Assembly (NCBI GenBank): GCA_963575745.1
Contig: CAUYUJ010009413.1
Coordinates: forward strand, 196,001-260,000
Length of the DNA stretch: 64,000 nucleotides
Source: Prorocentrum cordatum
Taxonomy: Eukaryota > Sar > Dinophyceae > Prorocentrales > Prorocentraceae
Reading direction: 5' to 3'
A model generated the notes under the pieces. It saw nothing but the letters and a program-made list of their open reading frames with translations, was not told the origin of the DNA and did no database searches. Shown here piece after piece: positions 50,704-59,482 of this stretch (position 1 is the first letter of the stretch; every line of letters starts with the position of its first letter). The position numbers were made by a program, and so were the translations under genes.

Positions 50704-50811
50704 GACCCGACGAAGAGCGAGGCGCCGTCCGAGCAGCCCGCCGCGCAGCCCGCCGCGGAGACCGCCGCGGGCGCGGGCCAGGAGCAGGCTGCGGTCGCGG
50801 TGGCGACGTAG
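50704..50811 (+). CDS. Candidate exon E17, Ala/Pro/Glu-rich
   Basis: After CGGTCCAG: DPTKSEAPSEQPAAQPAAET then AAGAGQEQAAVAVAT and TAG. Compositionally simple. It does not join E16 in phase, so a different donor or another gene is needed. Confidence 0.3.
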   Translation, partial: DPTKSEAPSEQPAAQPAAETAAGAGQEQAAVAVAT

Positions 50812-50848
50812 GCACAAGCTCGGACGGCGAAGAACGCCAACAACTGCA

Positions 50849-50959
50849 GAAACATAACTTTCGTAGCTCAATGTTTGATGGCCCCGCGGCCCGAAATTAG
50901 CCTCTAGAGGCTTCTCGAGAAACACGTGTTCGAAGGTTATGTTTATGTAGTTTTTTGAT
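50849..50959. mobile_element. Foldback element, family A, copy 6 (diverged)
   Basis: GAAACATAACTTTCG at the left and CGAAGGTTATGTTTATGTAG at the right. Shorter than other copies, and without the GGATCGGCGC core. Confidence 0.55.
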
Positions 50960-51056
50960 CGTCCTGAATTTTATGCTCTGCTTTGGGAGCTGGCTCGTCG
51001 CTGTTCAGGCTCCTGTCGCGTTTCCTGCCCCAGACCTCCTCTTCGTCCTCGTCATC

Positions 51057-51614
51057 AACTCCTCCTCCTCCTCTGCCTCCTCCTCGCCATCATCCATGTC
51101 TTCCTCCTATTCATCCTCATCCTCGTCTGTCCACCCTCTCCTCCTGTTTCGCATCCACCTCTACATGAAGGGTGGGCGCGTCAGATAGCGTAAGATAGCG
51201 TCATCTCTCCTCCTCTGATTCCTCCCCTCCCTCATCCCTCTCGTCCTCCTCATATTCATCATCCTCATCCTCCTTCTCTCCCCCTGTTCCAAATCTACCT
51301 CTACCTCGAGGGGAGCGCGTCAGCTAGCGTAAGATAGCGTCAGCTCTCCTCCACTGCTTCCTCCTCGCCCTCATCCCTCTCTTCTTCCTCTTATTCCTCA
51401 TCCTCATCCTTCTCTCCTCCCGTTCCGCATCCGCCTCTACCTCCACGAGGGCGCGTCAGATAGCGTAAGATAGCGTAAATTATCCTCCTCTGCCTCCTCC
51501 TCGCCCTCATCCCTCTCTTCTTCCTCTTATTCCTCATCCTCATCCTTCTCTCCTCCCGTTCTACATCCGCCTCTACCTCCGCGAGGGCGCGTCAGATAGC
51601 GTAAGATAGCGTCA
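51057..51614 (+). repeat. Array 3: four units of 134-143 bp ending in the phased motif
   Basis: Each unit: CTCCTCCTCTGCCTCCTCCT, CATCCCTCTCTTCTTCCTC, CATCCGCCTCTACCTCCGCG, then GCGCGTCAGATAGC, GTAAGATAGC, GTCA. The first motif unit is GTCAG, which lacks a stop. 51615-52141 after it is C/T-rich with no gene. Confidence 0.9.
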
Positions 51615-52141
51615 CCTCTCCTCCTCTGCCTTCTCTCTATCCTCATCCATATTATTATTATTGTTATTATTATTCCGACCCCTTACTCGCTGGTCGTTGA
51701 AAGCAAGTGTTTCTGGATTTCCAGACCGCAATCTATTTCAAGTGCCTTCCTACTTAATTATTATACCTACATCTTGCGACCGATGTGTATCATCACCCTC
51801 GCCCCTTCCTGTTCCGCATCCACGTCGGGACGCGTCGGCTTGCGATAGCGATGTATATAGCTGGAAAGCTATATCAGAGGCCGGCGAAGCTGGCATGTGC
51901 ATGGCAGGGGCCGAATTGAATTTACATTTTTGTTGCTGCTCCGAACGTGAATCGTCCTTTCTACCTCCCCCTCCTCCTCCCGTCCTCTCCTCCCTCCCCA
52001 TCCCTTCCCCCCCATCCTCCCTCCCTTTCTCTCCTCCTCTCTTCCCCCCTCCACGGTTTCCTTTCTCTCTCGCATTCCGCTCGCCCGCCCTTTTGGCTTT
52101 GTCCTTGAGTTAAGTTAAATTCGGGGTCTCCAGCAGCCGAC

Positions 52142-52273
52142 ATGCTCAAGTCGGTCCAGAGGCTAGCAGCCCTCCGGCAAGAAGCGGCGCGACGCCGCGA
52201 TTCGGCTGCCCCCGCTGCTGCGCTGCATCCGCCCGCGAGAGTGTTCCCGGAGGATCGCCCGATTGAAAACTGA
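52142..52273 (+). CDS. Small candidate exon E18
   Basis: MLKSVQRLAALRQEAARRRD, SAAPAAALHPPARVFPEDRP, IEN and TGA, 43 residues, after CCAGCAG. An Arg/Ala helix. Its place just before E19 fits the same gene, but the stop must then be removed by splicing. Confidence 0.35.
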   Translation: MLKSVQRLAALRQEAARRRDSAAPAAALHPPARVFPEDRPIEN

Positions 52274-52448
52274 GGGAGGGGGGTTAGCGCGGTCACCGCC
52301 TGGGGCGCGAAGATAGCCCCACTTCCCCAGGGCGGCCTATCGAGGGCGCGAAGTTAGGGGCCTGGGAGGGCCTGGGGGAATCGCGGTTGTCAGAAAAATT
52401 CAATTACCCTTCCCCCCGAACCCGAACAGTTTTTGGATTTTCAATCAG

Positions 52449-53275
52449 GGCACCAAGATTGGGCGCCGCCTGCTGGATAAATACTGCAGCGGGCGACTGT
52501 CGGCTGCGGAGGCCCAAGCAATTGCCCAAGATGTTTTAAGCGATTACGGCGATCACCAAGACGCCACTTCGAGATGGGCCTCTTTGGGTGCGCATGGCGA
52601 GCACCCTTCAAACTGCCAACGGGACCTCATCAAATGGTGTGAAACTCGGGCAATTTCTTTAGATCCTATTGATGTTGATATTACGTTTAAGAAGGACAAG
52701 GATCATGGTGAGTGTGTGCGGAAGCACACCATCCTATATCCACATGAAGTCTTTGGAGCTATATATGATGCAGGTCCCGAGGCTTTCGAATATATGCTCG
52801 TTGGTGGCGACACCGATTCTCTGGAGGAGTTCTGGAAGCATGAATGGGACAAGCCCTGGGTAAAAGAACATCCTGGATTCAAAACGCACCATCACGACCC
52901 GAAAAAATGCATCCCACTCGGGGTCCACGCAGACAAGGGCCAACACATTTCCAGGGGCAAAATTTTGAATATTGCCTGGGGTAGCACAACGAGCAGGTCA
53001 GACACATTGTTTTCCAAGTTCTTGTTCACGATCGTGCCGGACGAATACCTCATAAAAGGAAAAACTGATGAAGAATTATACGCTGTACTTGTGTGGTCAC
53101 TGTCATGGCTTACCGCAGGGCGATACCCTCCCACAGATCACACGGGCAAGCCGTGGCCGAGTCGCAGCCGCCGCGCAGAGCTTGCCAAGAACCAGCATAT
53201 AGCTGGAGGCTATGTGGGACTGTTCAGTGAGTATCGGGGGGACTGGGAATGGTCCACCGAAACTTTTATGTGGAG
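52449..53275 (+). CDS. Transposase-like domain, exon 1 (E19)
   Basis: After TTTTCAATCAG: GTKIGRRLLDKYCSGRLSAA, EAQAIAQDVLSDYGDHQD, GAHGEHPSNCQRDLIKWCET, LYPHEVFGAIYD, SLEEFWKHEWDKPWVKEHPG and CIPLGVHADKGQHISRGKIL. The pattern GA-G-HP-N-RDL ... PHE ... FW ... VH-D-G is shared with a large unnamed dinoflagellate family (recall). Asp in HADKG (codon 52932) could be the first residue of a D-D-E triad. It ends ...TETFMW with AG|GC at 53275/53276, giving a GC-AG intron to E20 in phase. Confidence 0.75.
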
Positions 53276-53738
53276 GCCCGCGCCAGGCCTGCAATGCAAC
53301 GCCAGCAGGCAACCCAGGGTGGGAAGGCATGGCCCCCATCCTCCCCCTCCCTCTCATCTTCTTCCTCCACCTCCACCACCTTCTTGCCCTCCCCGCCCTC
53401 CTCGTCGTTGCCCTCCTGAGGGCGAGGCCGTAAGATGCCGTAAGATAGCGTGAGTTGGGCCGCGCCCGCGCCGCCGCCCCCCCTCAAGGGGGGCACGAAG
53501 CCGTGGGGAAGGAGGGAGGGAGGAGGAGGGAGAGGAGGAGAAGGTAGGGAGGAAAGAAAACGCGCATCATGGGTTGCAGCTGCAGCTTTGCATTTACAGG
53601 ATGATTCAAACGGCGCGCCTGTGCGCCATGCCTTCTCGCGGTATCTCACGCTCGGCCACCGTCGTCAACCGACGCGGTGGCGTGAGATAGCGTAAGATAG
53701 CGTAAGGGGGCATTGCATTCGCGGGCGCGCCTTCCCAG
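53276..53738 (+). other. GC-AG intron with two phased clusters
   Basis: Intron starts GCCCGCGCC and ends CTTCCCAG. AG + G restores an Arg codon and keeps phase between E19 and E20. Clusters at 53427 and 53679 lie inside. The upstream reading frame stays open for another 150 bases before meeting the first cluster. Confidence 0.65.
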
Positions 53739-54693
53739 GGGTTACCGCAATAATTTCTGTTGCCGCCGGGATTGGGCAAGCAAAACCTTGGAGACATTTG
53801 CGCACTGGGATTGGGGCCCAAACGCTCCCTGGCGCACGACCACCCTGTCCCACGAAGCGTGCGACAAGTTATGTGATAAGAAGTCCGTGCTGACAAAAAT
53901 CCCAGGGTGGAGACTGGAGAGGACGCGCGGAGATTCCATGCACATCGTGAACCTTGGAATTGCTTGGGTGGTGATCGGATGCGCTTTATGGTTTCTGGCG
54001 GAACACCGGGCATATGACAAGTTAGGGCCTGTGGAGGGCGCCACTGCGCTGCCCAATGACGCCCCAATGTCCGCGGTATTGTTCGATTTGTTTTTAAGGT
54101 TCAAGAAATGGTGTTCGAACCACAAGTTGACGTGTTCGTGCAGAAAGTTTACAAAAGCAGCCCTTCAGCGTGATAAGAGAGGTGCCCCCGTGCATTTCAG
54201 GACGAAAGCAGCCCAGAGCCCAGTGTTGATTGCATGGCTAGCGGATGTGTCTCTAGAATTCTCCAGAAAATGCCACAATGATGATAAGCGGCAAGCTGGA
54301 GTGTTGAGCTCGTGTCTTTGGGGTCTTGCAGAGTATTTTCACGTGATCAAATCAGCTGACCGTTTTTTCACGGATGCCGAGTTGCCTCGATTGTATCATG
54401 CATCACACACGTTCTTGTACATGTTCAGTGAAATGAGCAGGGATAGCGACGATCTTCTAATGTGGTCCCACATCCCAAAGATGCACCAGTTTCACCACCT
54501 AATACTTGATGCGCTCGACGATCGCAACAATCCCCGTTGTTTTCACTGCTTCGGAGATGAGGACATGGTGGGCATAATGTTGAGAACAGCGAGGTCGTGC
54601 CACTCCCTGACTGTAGTTGACAGTTGCGTGCGCAAGTACGCCATTGGTCTAGTAACGCGCATCCACGATTGCGCGCACTGGATGGCAGACTGA
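53739..54693 (+). CDS. Transposase-like domain, terminal exon (E20)
   Basis: Reads GYRNNFCCRRDWASKTLETF, HWDWGPNAPWRTTTLSHEAC, GDSMHIVNLGIAWVVIGCAL, IPKMHQFHHLILDALDDRNN and CFHCFGDEDMVGIMLRTARS, ending TGA at 54691. D-x-M-H resembles the second Asp of CACTA/EnSpm-type transposases (Asp codon 53932). GDEDMVG supplies a Glu (codon 54559) that could complete D-D-E. In relatives as I recall them, (L/M)H.(K/V)(H/N)LG and GED(Y/M) occupy the same positions. It ends the gene; a family A element starts 20 bases later. Assignment as a transposase is inference; membership of the dinoflagellate family is more secure. Confidence 0.75.
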
Positions 54694-54713
54694 TCTCGGC
54701 CATCAGAAAATTG

Positions 54714-54876
54714 AATAACAACAACAACTACATGAACATACCTTTCGGAGGCCCGCGCAGATTTCTTGGATCGGCGTCAATGGTGGCGTCAAAGGCGCCG
54801 CCAACGGAGCCTGGCGCCGACGCAAGAAATCCGCGGCGACCTCCGAAAGTTAATGTTTTTGTAGTTCTTCCGACTC
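54714..54876. mobile_element. Foldback element, family A, copy 7
   Basis: CTACATGAACATACCTTTCG at the left and CGAAAGTTAATGTTTTTGTAG at the right, with GGAGGCCCGCGCAGATTTCT and GGATCGGCG in the arms. Very intact. Confidence 0.9.
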
Positions 54877-55227
54877 GAAAGAGGGGGCCGAGGAGGGGGG
54901 GCAAGTTATTCGCGCTTCGCGGCTCGGCTACGCCTCTTCGTCATTCGTTTCTTCGCCCCTGGGGGTGACGCGAGAGCGCGAAGCTGGGTGCCCTTGAGGA
55001 GGATGAAGAAGATGAAGAGAAGGGGGAGGTAAGCTTTGGCAGGGGATCCCTGAACAGCGAGATTCGGGTCCGCTTCGAGCGCTTCGAACGCCGGTGCAGA
55101 AGCTGTTTAGGGTCTGGCGGACCGCCTGACAGGCTCGACAGCTAGCGTGAGATAGCATAAGATAGCGTAAGGTCGTCAAGTCGCTGCTTTCTTGCCCGCC
55201 CCCCGCACGCGCTTGCCCGTGCACTGC
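54877..55227 (+). other. No firm gene; conserved block and one cluster
   Basis: 55034-55092 (GTAAGCTTTGGCAGGGGATC, CTGAACAGCGAGATTCGGGT) matches 41826-41888; it could encode LNSEIRVRFERFERRCRS. A cluster is at 55141-55173. Confidence 0.4.
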
Positions 55228-55310
55228 TTTCTTGCCCGCCCCCCGCGCGTGCTTGCCCGCCCCCCGCGCGTGCTTGCCCGCCCCCCGCGCGTGCTTGCCC
55301 GCCCCGCGGG
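55228..55310 (+). repeat. 21-bp tandem repeat, four units
   Basis: GCTTGCCCGCCCCCCGCGCG units with T/A spacing. The first, CTTGCCCGTGCACTG, is diverged. A broader relative starts at 55190. Confidence 0.9.
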
Positions 55311-56092
55311 AGGAAAGGGGCCCAGAGCTCCGACGTCGCAAAAAAATGCAACATCCTGAAAAATCTCAGCCGGAGCCCTAGACCCCATCTTTCTGCGTCA
55401 TTTCTCGAGCCAGATCGATCTGCGATGGTCCTGGGGCCTGAAACCTGGCAAAGAGTGAGACGTCAGGATCTCAGGGAAAGGGAATGGGAGGAAAGGGGAG
55501 GGAGGGGATGAAAGGCAAGGGTAAACGAGAGGGGGGGGGAACGCGAAAAAAAGAGGATGTTGAGGGAATGGAGAAGAGGGGGGGAAGGGATAACGGAAGG
55601 GAAGGGAGAGACAATGACAGAGAGAGAGAGGGCATGCAAGCAGAAAGCAACGCAAGGGCGTTCAAGGTTGAACGCCGCCGGTGGCCCGGGAAACAGGCGA
55701 TCATTCAAGGTTGAACGATTCCCGCGGTGTCAGGAACCAACGCCAATGAGTTTAAATCCTACGGCTCGCAGGTTGGCGTGGTTATGCCCGCGGATCCTGC
55801 TCTTCCCTTATGTCCCCTTTCTGGGCCCTCGGGTCCACCTTGGGGTTCGAGGGCTGGGTCGTATCCCGTGGCGCGCCCATGCTGATTTGTACTGTCTTGT
55901 CCGCTGAAGTGTCCGTTCCATTCCCTCCTCCCCCTCCTCCTCCTCCTGCTCCTCCTCCTCCTCCTCCTCCTCCTCCTCCTGCTCCTCCTCCCTGCCTCCC
56001 TCCCTCTTTCGTCCTTTCCCCTCCGCCCGCCTTCCCCCTCTCCTTCTGGTTCGAGCCTATGTTGAGGCGGCAGGGTGGGGGACTCGGCCCAT
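55311..56092. other. No gene seen
   Basis: 55480-55640 is purine-rich. Two GTTCAAGGTTGAACG palindromes are at 55670 and 55705. 55918-56010 is (CTC)n. Confidence 0.6.
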
Positions 56093-56218
56093 ATGGACCG
56101 CGGGCGAAGCAGAAGCCCTGGGCCGATGAGTCAGCAGATTCTCCCTGATGATGTGCACAACGTCGTGACCGTCATATATGACTCGCCCTCGATGACCGAC
56201 GTGGATTACGAGGAAAGG
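56093..56218 (+). CDS. Candidate N-terminal exon (E21)
   Basis: From ATG 56093: MDRGRSRSPGPMSQQILPDD, VHNVVTVIYDSPSMTDVDYE and ER, then the family P element (56219) interrupts. An SR-type start followed by an acidic segment. It may begin a second gene downstream of the transposase-like gene, disrupted by the insertion. Confidence 0.4.
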
Positions 56219-56357
56219 GTACCGATGCCGCTACCACGGCGCCCTTTTGTCCTTCTCGGGCCTCCTGGAGATTCCTCGTTGCCTCGGCTGGATTCGCTTC
56301 GAAATTCTGGTCAGAACGCACCCCTGGAGAGGTCAGAGGGTCAGCGGTATCGGTACC
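56219..56357. mobile_element. Short TIR element, family P, copy 3
   Basis: GTACCGATGCCGCTACC at the left and CAGCGGTATCGGTACC at the right; inverted relative to the copy at 34356. Confidence 0.85.
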
Positions 56358-56565
56358 TTTTGGTCTTCCCACTGGTGCCGTGCAGACTCAGAATGTCGCG
56401 GCGACGTCGAGTTCCAGGGGCCAGGGGAAGGTCCTGTCCCAGGAACGCGATCCAAAAGATGAGGACCCCCCGAGGGCGAGGCCGTGAGATACCGTGAGAT
56501 ACCGTAAGTTGGAGCGGAAGGGGAGGGAAAAAGAGGAAGAGGAGTAAACGGACCTAAAACACGTT

Positions 56566-56802
56566 TTCCTTCGAGGAGGCGGTGCGAGAGATCGAGCGGG
56601 CGGTGCGCGATATCGCCCAGGTTACTGCTGACTTGGTCGAGGAGGCCTTCGCCTCTTCCTCCTCCTCATCCTCGTCATCCCTCCTCGCCCCTTCCTCCCC
56701 TCGCTCGCCTCCCCCTCGACTTCCTCGTTGGTGGAACGGATCTTCGCCGAGATAGACGGCGACCTCCCGCCGACCGAGACGTCGGCTCAGCCGAACGTGT
56801 GA
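56566..56802 (+). CDS. Candidate exon(s) E22 with (TCC)n interruption
   Basis: First part: FSFEEAVREIERAVRDIAQV then TADLVEEAFAS. After a Ser-coding TCC tract the frame changes to SLVERIFAEIDGDLPPTETS, AQPNV and TGA at 56800. The two parts probably belong together through an intron or a repeat-length change. Helical and acidic; no known domain. A phased cluster lies 60 bases upstream (56479). Confidence 0.35.
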
Positions 56803-56833
56803 TATCGGCCAGGGAAGATCGGGCCAGCCTGCT

Positions 56834-57113
56834 CGGACCTGCAAGCGTTTGTGCGCGTGTTTTTGTTTGAGCTCGAGGGCCGAGCCTACTGCTATGGAAA
56901 ACCTCTGCTTCCGCTCCTCCTCGAGCCTCCGCTTCCCGCTCCTGCACGCTGGGGCCCTCGAGTCCGACGAGTCCGGACCTGCAAGCGTTTGTGTGCGTGT
57001 TTTTGTTTGAGCTCGAGGGCCGAGCCTACTGCTATGGAAAACCTCGGCTTCCGCTCCTCCTCGAGCCTCCGCCTCCCGCTCCTGCGCACTGGGGCCCTCG
57101 AGTCCAACGAGTC
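56834..57113 (+). repeat. 140-bp tandem duplication
   Basis: CGGACCTGCAAGCGTTTGTG at 56834 and 56974, each followed by GAGCTCGAGGGCCGAGCCTA and GGGGCCCTCGAGTCC. Near-identical. 57114-57239 continues with an open frame ending LAFRLSAEGDTDNF and TAG. Confidence 0.95.
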
Positions 57114-57261
57114 CGAGGAGAGCCCCGAAGCGGGCGCTCCGAATGCGCGCCGACGCGGCTGGCCGACGCGGCCGCCGACACGGACAGCCGCCGACTCGCA
57201 TTCCGCCTCTCAGCGGAGGGAGACACTGACAATTTCTAGGCCTCCCAGATGGGGTCGGAGC

Positions 57262-57440
57262 AGCTGTGGTCGAAGAATCGCGCCGCATCGCCGATGCGTC
57301 GGCGATGCCGCTCAATTCGGAGCCCGACTTTCGCCGCGTCAATGGCGCCAAAGCATCGCCGACATCGCAGGTGCATCGCCAGTGCATCGCCGATGCATCG
57401 CCGATGCATCGGCGATGCATTGGCGATGCGGCGCGATACT
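57262..57440. repeat. Palindromic GCATCGCCGATGC minisatellite
   Basis: Repeats of GCATCGCCGATGC and GCATCGGCGATGC in changing orientation, with an inner tandem run at 57370-57430. 57441-57708 after it shows no recognised gene. Confidence 0.85.
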
Positions 57441-57708
57441 TCGACCCCATCTACTCCGACCCCATCTAGGTGGCCTCTACAATTGGCCTGCGGAGGGGCC
57501 CCTCGTCGTTACGGCCGAAAGCAGCGCGACAAACTGGTGCGTTTGGAGCCTGGAAAGGGCCCGGGGCAGATTTTGAGCTGACTTCGAACTCCCAATGTCT
57601 CAAACCGCCTTGCTCCGAGCCTCCCCTCTCCCAAATATTATCCGGTCGCGGTCGCGCATAGCTTACTGCAGCTATACGTGCGACTCGCGTTTTCCCCTTG
57701 CACTCGGG

Positions 57709-57869
57709 AGTGGATAGACCTCCTACCATGACACGTCGATTGAGGAATTGGCCGTTTTCGGTTCGCGAGAGGGCGTCGAGGCCGTCATTTTTGCGGGTCC
57801 AGGTCCGTCGGTTTCGGTCCCAGGCCGTTTTCACTAAGGAGAGGTTTACTACAGTGAGGTGTGTCCACC
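57709..57869 (+). mobile_element. Short TIR element, family E, copy 2
   Basis: GTGGATAGACCTCCTACC at the left and ACAGTGAGGTGTGTCCACC at the right. The interior is nearly identical to 4241-4399. Confidence 0.85.
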
Positions 57870-58669
57870 GCCGACGCACGAGGATTGGGAACTCAGGCTT
57901 GAAAAGCCCGAGTCTCCAACATACAGCCGCAACCGCAGGTTGCTGTGCGTCCTGCAACTGCGCCGCGCAGCAGCCGCAGCTGCTGCAATTTCCGCACGCA
58001 TGTCGTCGAGGAAAAGAAGAATATTATATATATATATAACAAAAAAAAAACGCGAGAACCCCGCCCCCAGAAACGAGAGGCCACCGCCCAAAAAAAATGG
58101 AGACCCAGAACGCCCCCCAAAAAATGCGAAGCTGAAAAAATGAAAACCGTCAATTGTGAATTTTCAATCCCAAGGCGCGCGCGTGGCAGCAGCGATGCTT
58201 CGCCGACTTTTAGCTGTCCACTGTTCGCGTCAAAGCCGCCACCGACTTCTCGCGAGGCCACCCCCCAGAAACGGGAAGCCTCCACCCCGAGAAACTTGAC
58301 AAATCCTCGAGGCTCCCCGCCCTCAGAAATGAGGCCCCCCCGCCCCTTGAGAAAACCTCGGTTGTGTCAGCGCCTACGCTCGCGAGTGCATGGGCATCGG
58401 TGGGGCTGTTTGCACACGCGCAACAAAAACAACCCTGGCACCGTCGCTTTGACACAACAAAATATAATATTATACCTTGGGCTGCCCTCTCGGGAGGAAA
58501 CAAACGCCGCCGAGCTCCGCTCATTCCAGAAAATTGAAAACCCAGGGCAAAAACCCACGAGGCGTGTTCTGACCAGAATCTCACATCGAATCCAGCCGCG
58601 GCGCTCTCCGAATGCGTTTGGACCGTCCAGACTTAACGTTTGACCTCCGGGCGGGTGGCGCCAAACAGG
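57870..58669. other. No firm gene; AT run and degenerate CCCCCAGAAACG repeats
   Basis: (AT)n and A10 at 58020-58050. 58050-58350 has loose repeats of CGCCCCCAGAAACGAGAGGC, CACCCCCCAGAAACGGGAAG and similar. GACCAGAATCTCACATCGAATC near 58570 echoes the family P interior. Confidence 0.5.
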
Positions 58670-58697
58670 CGTTAGATAGCGTAAGTTAGCGTAAGCC

Positions 58698-59330
58698 GCT
58701 TCTTGCCCATGCGAAAATCTGAACGCGAACAGCGCGCGCAGTGAAATGTCCAGTTGCGCGCTCGAAACGTCGCGAGAATACGGCGCGCGAGCCACAACCA
58801 CGGCGCGCTTGCGTTGCGAAGCGCGCGCGCGCGTGAAAAATGAAATGCAAACAACGCGACCGCATTTGCGGAATATCCAATTGTGCGCGCCAGAAATTCG
58901 CGCGAATGCGACGCGCGGGCAAGAACAAACGCGCTTGCGTTGCGAAGCCGCGATGCGCGCGCGCACACAGAAACACCAACAGCGCGCGCGCATTGGAATA
59001 TCAGATTGCACGCGCGAAAATTTGCGCGAATACGGCGCGCGGACAAAAAAAACAACATGTTTGCGTTGAAACGCAGCGATGCGCGCGCTGGTTTATCCCC
59101 TGGTCGCGTGAAAACTCGCGCTGAGCATTAAACATGCATTGCGACTTGGGCGCGCGGACTAACAAAAAAGCGCGCGCGCGTGAAAAATGCAAAACAAAGG
59201 CGCGCGCGCGTCGCAAAGCCGCGCCGCGCCCGCGAAAATGGCAAAGAAACGCGCGCGCGCATTGAAAAAATAACGCTCGCGCGTGAAAATAAATCAGAAA
59301 ATAGCGCGCGCGGGATGCGTTTTCTTAAGC
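58698..59330 (+). repeat. Right subterminal block of degenerate GCGCGC repeats
   Basis: About five loose units near 120-130 bp with AATT(G/C)GCGCG, GAATACGGCGCGCG, ACAAAC and GCGTTGCGAAGCGCGCGCG. The last phased cluster (58670-58697) abuts its inner side. ACAACATGTTTGCGTTGAAA at 59053 matches the left block. Confidence 0.65.
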
Positions 59331-59482
59331 ATGTGGGGACTCTCCCGGAGTGGTTTTTGTAGTCTCCCGGATAAAATGCTTAAGGGTTGACCCAATGCTT
59401 AAGGCTTAAGCATTTCCGGAGTGTCAAGACCCTCTGGGTACCTCCCGTACTTTATCACCCCCCGGGGAGTGCTATCGGGGGC
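59331..59482. repeat. Right compound palindrome (candidate TIR)
   Basis: AATGCTTAAG-G-CTTAAGCATT at 59394-59414, a 16-base spacer and CCTCTGGGT at 59431-59439: the mirror image of the left end, with equal spacing. CTCTCCCGG and AATGCTTAAGGGTT inside also recur at the left. Confidence 0.65.

Larger units (their letters stand above)
34702..58697 (+). repeat. Dispersed 10-bp-phased GTAAGATANC clusters (about 58)
   Basis: Typical cluster: GTTAGATACC or GTAAGATACC, then GTAAGATATC (or GTAAGATAGC), then GTAAG. Starts at about 34702, 35009, 35252, 35761, 35994, 36127-37275 (eleven with 35994), 37520, 38197, 38289, 38419, 38523, 38755, 40008, 40141, 40297, 40541, 40661, 40889, 42131, 42702, 43027, 44603, 44797, 44996, 45163, 45300, 45436, 45706, 46395-47009 (seven), 48588, 48735, 48936, 49081, 49337, 51181, 51317, 51452, 51589, 53427, 53679, 55141, 56479 and 58670. 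All are in one orientation. Variants keep TAA, TAG or TGA inside GTNAG, except some GTCAG or ATCAG first units. Confidence 0.9.
33286..59482 (+). mobile_element. Putative 26-kb composite or giant TIR transposon
   Basis: Defined by (1) matching inverted ends: ACCCAGAGG at 33324, a 16-base spacer and the palindrome AATGCTTAAG-C-CTTAAGCATT at 33349-33369, against the reverse arrangement at 59394-59439 (about 39 of 46 positions match by eye); (2) GCGCGC-rich blocks just inside both ends; (3) all clusters of the GTAAGATANC repeat lying inside and none outside; (4) a transposase-like, methyltransferase-like gene on the plus strand. No target duplication was identified and only one copy is visible, so this is inference. 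Confidence 0.4.

Noticed and set aside
34702-58697. CRISPR-like array (short repeats with spacers)
   Set aside because: Spacers are themselves repetitive or contain exons, spacing varies from 90 to over 1000 bases, there are no cas genes and the context is eukaryotic.
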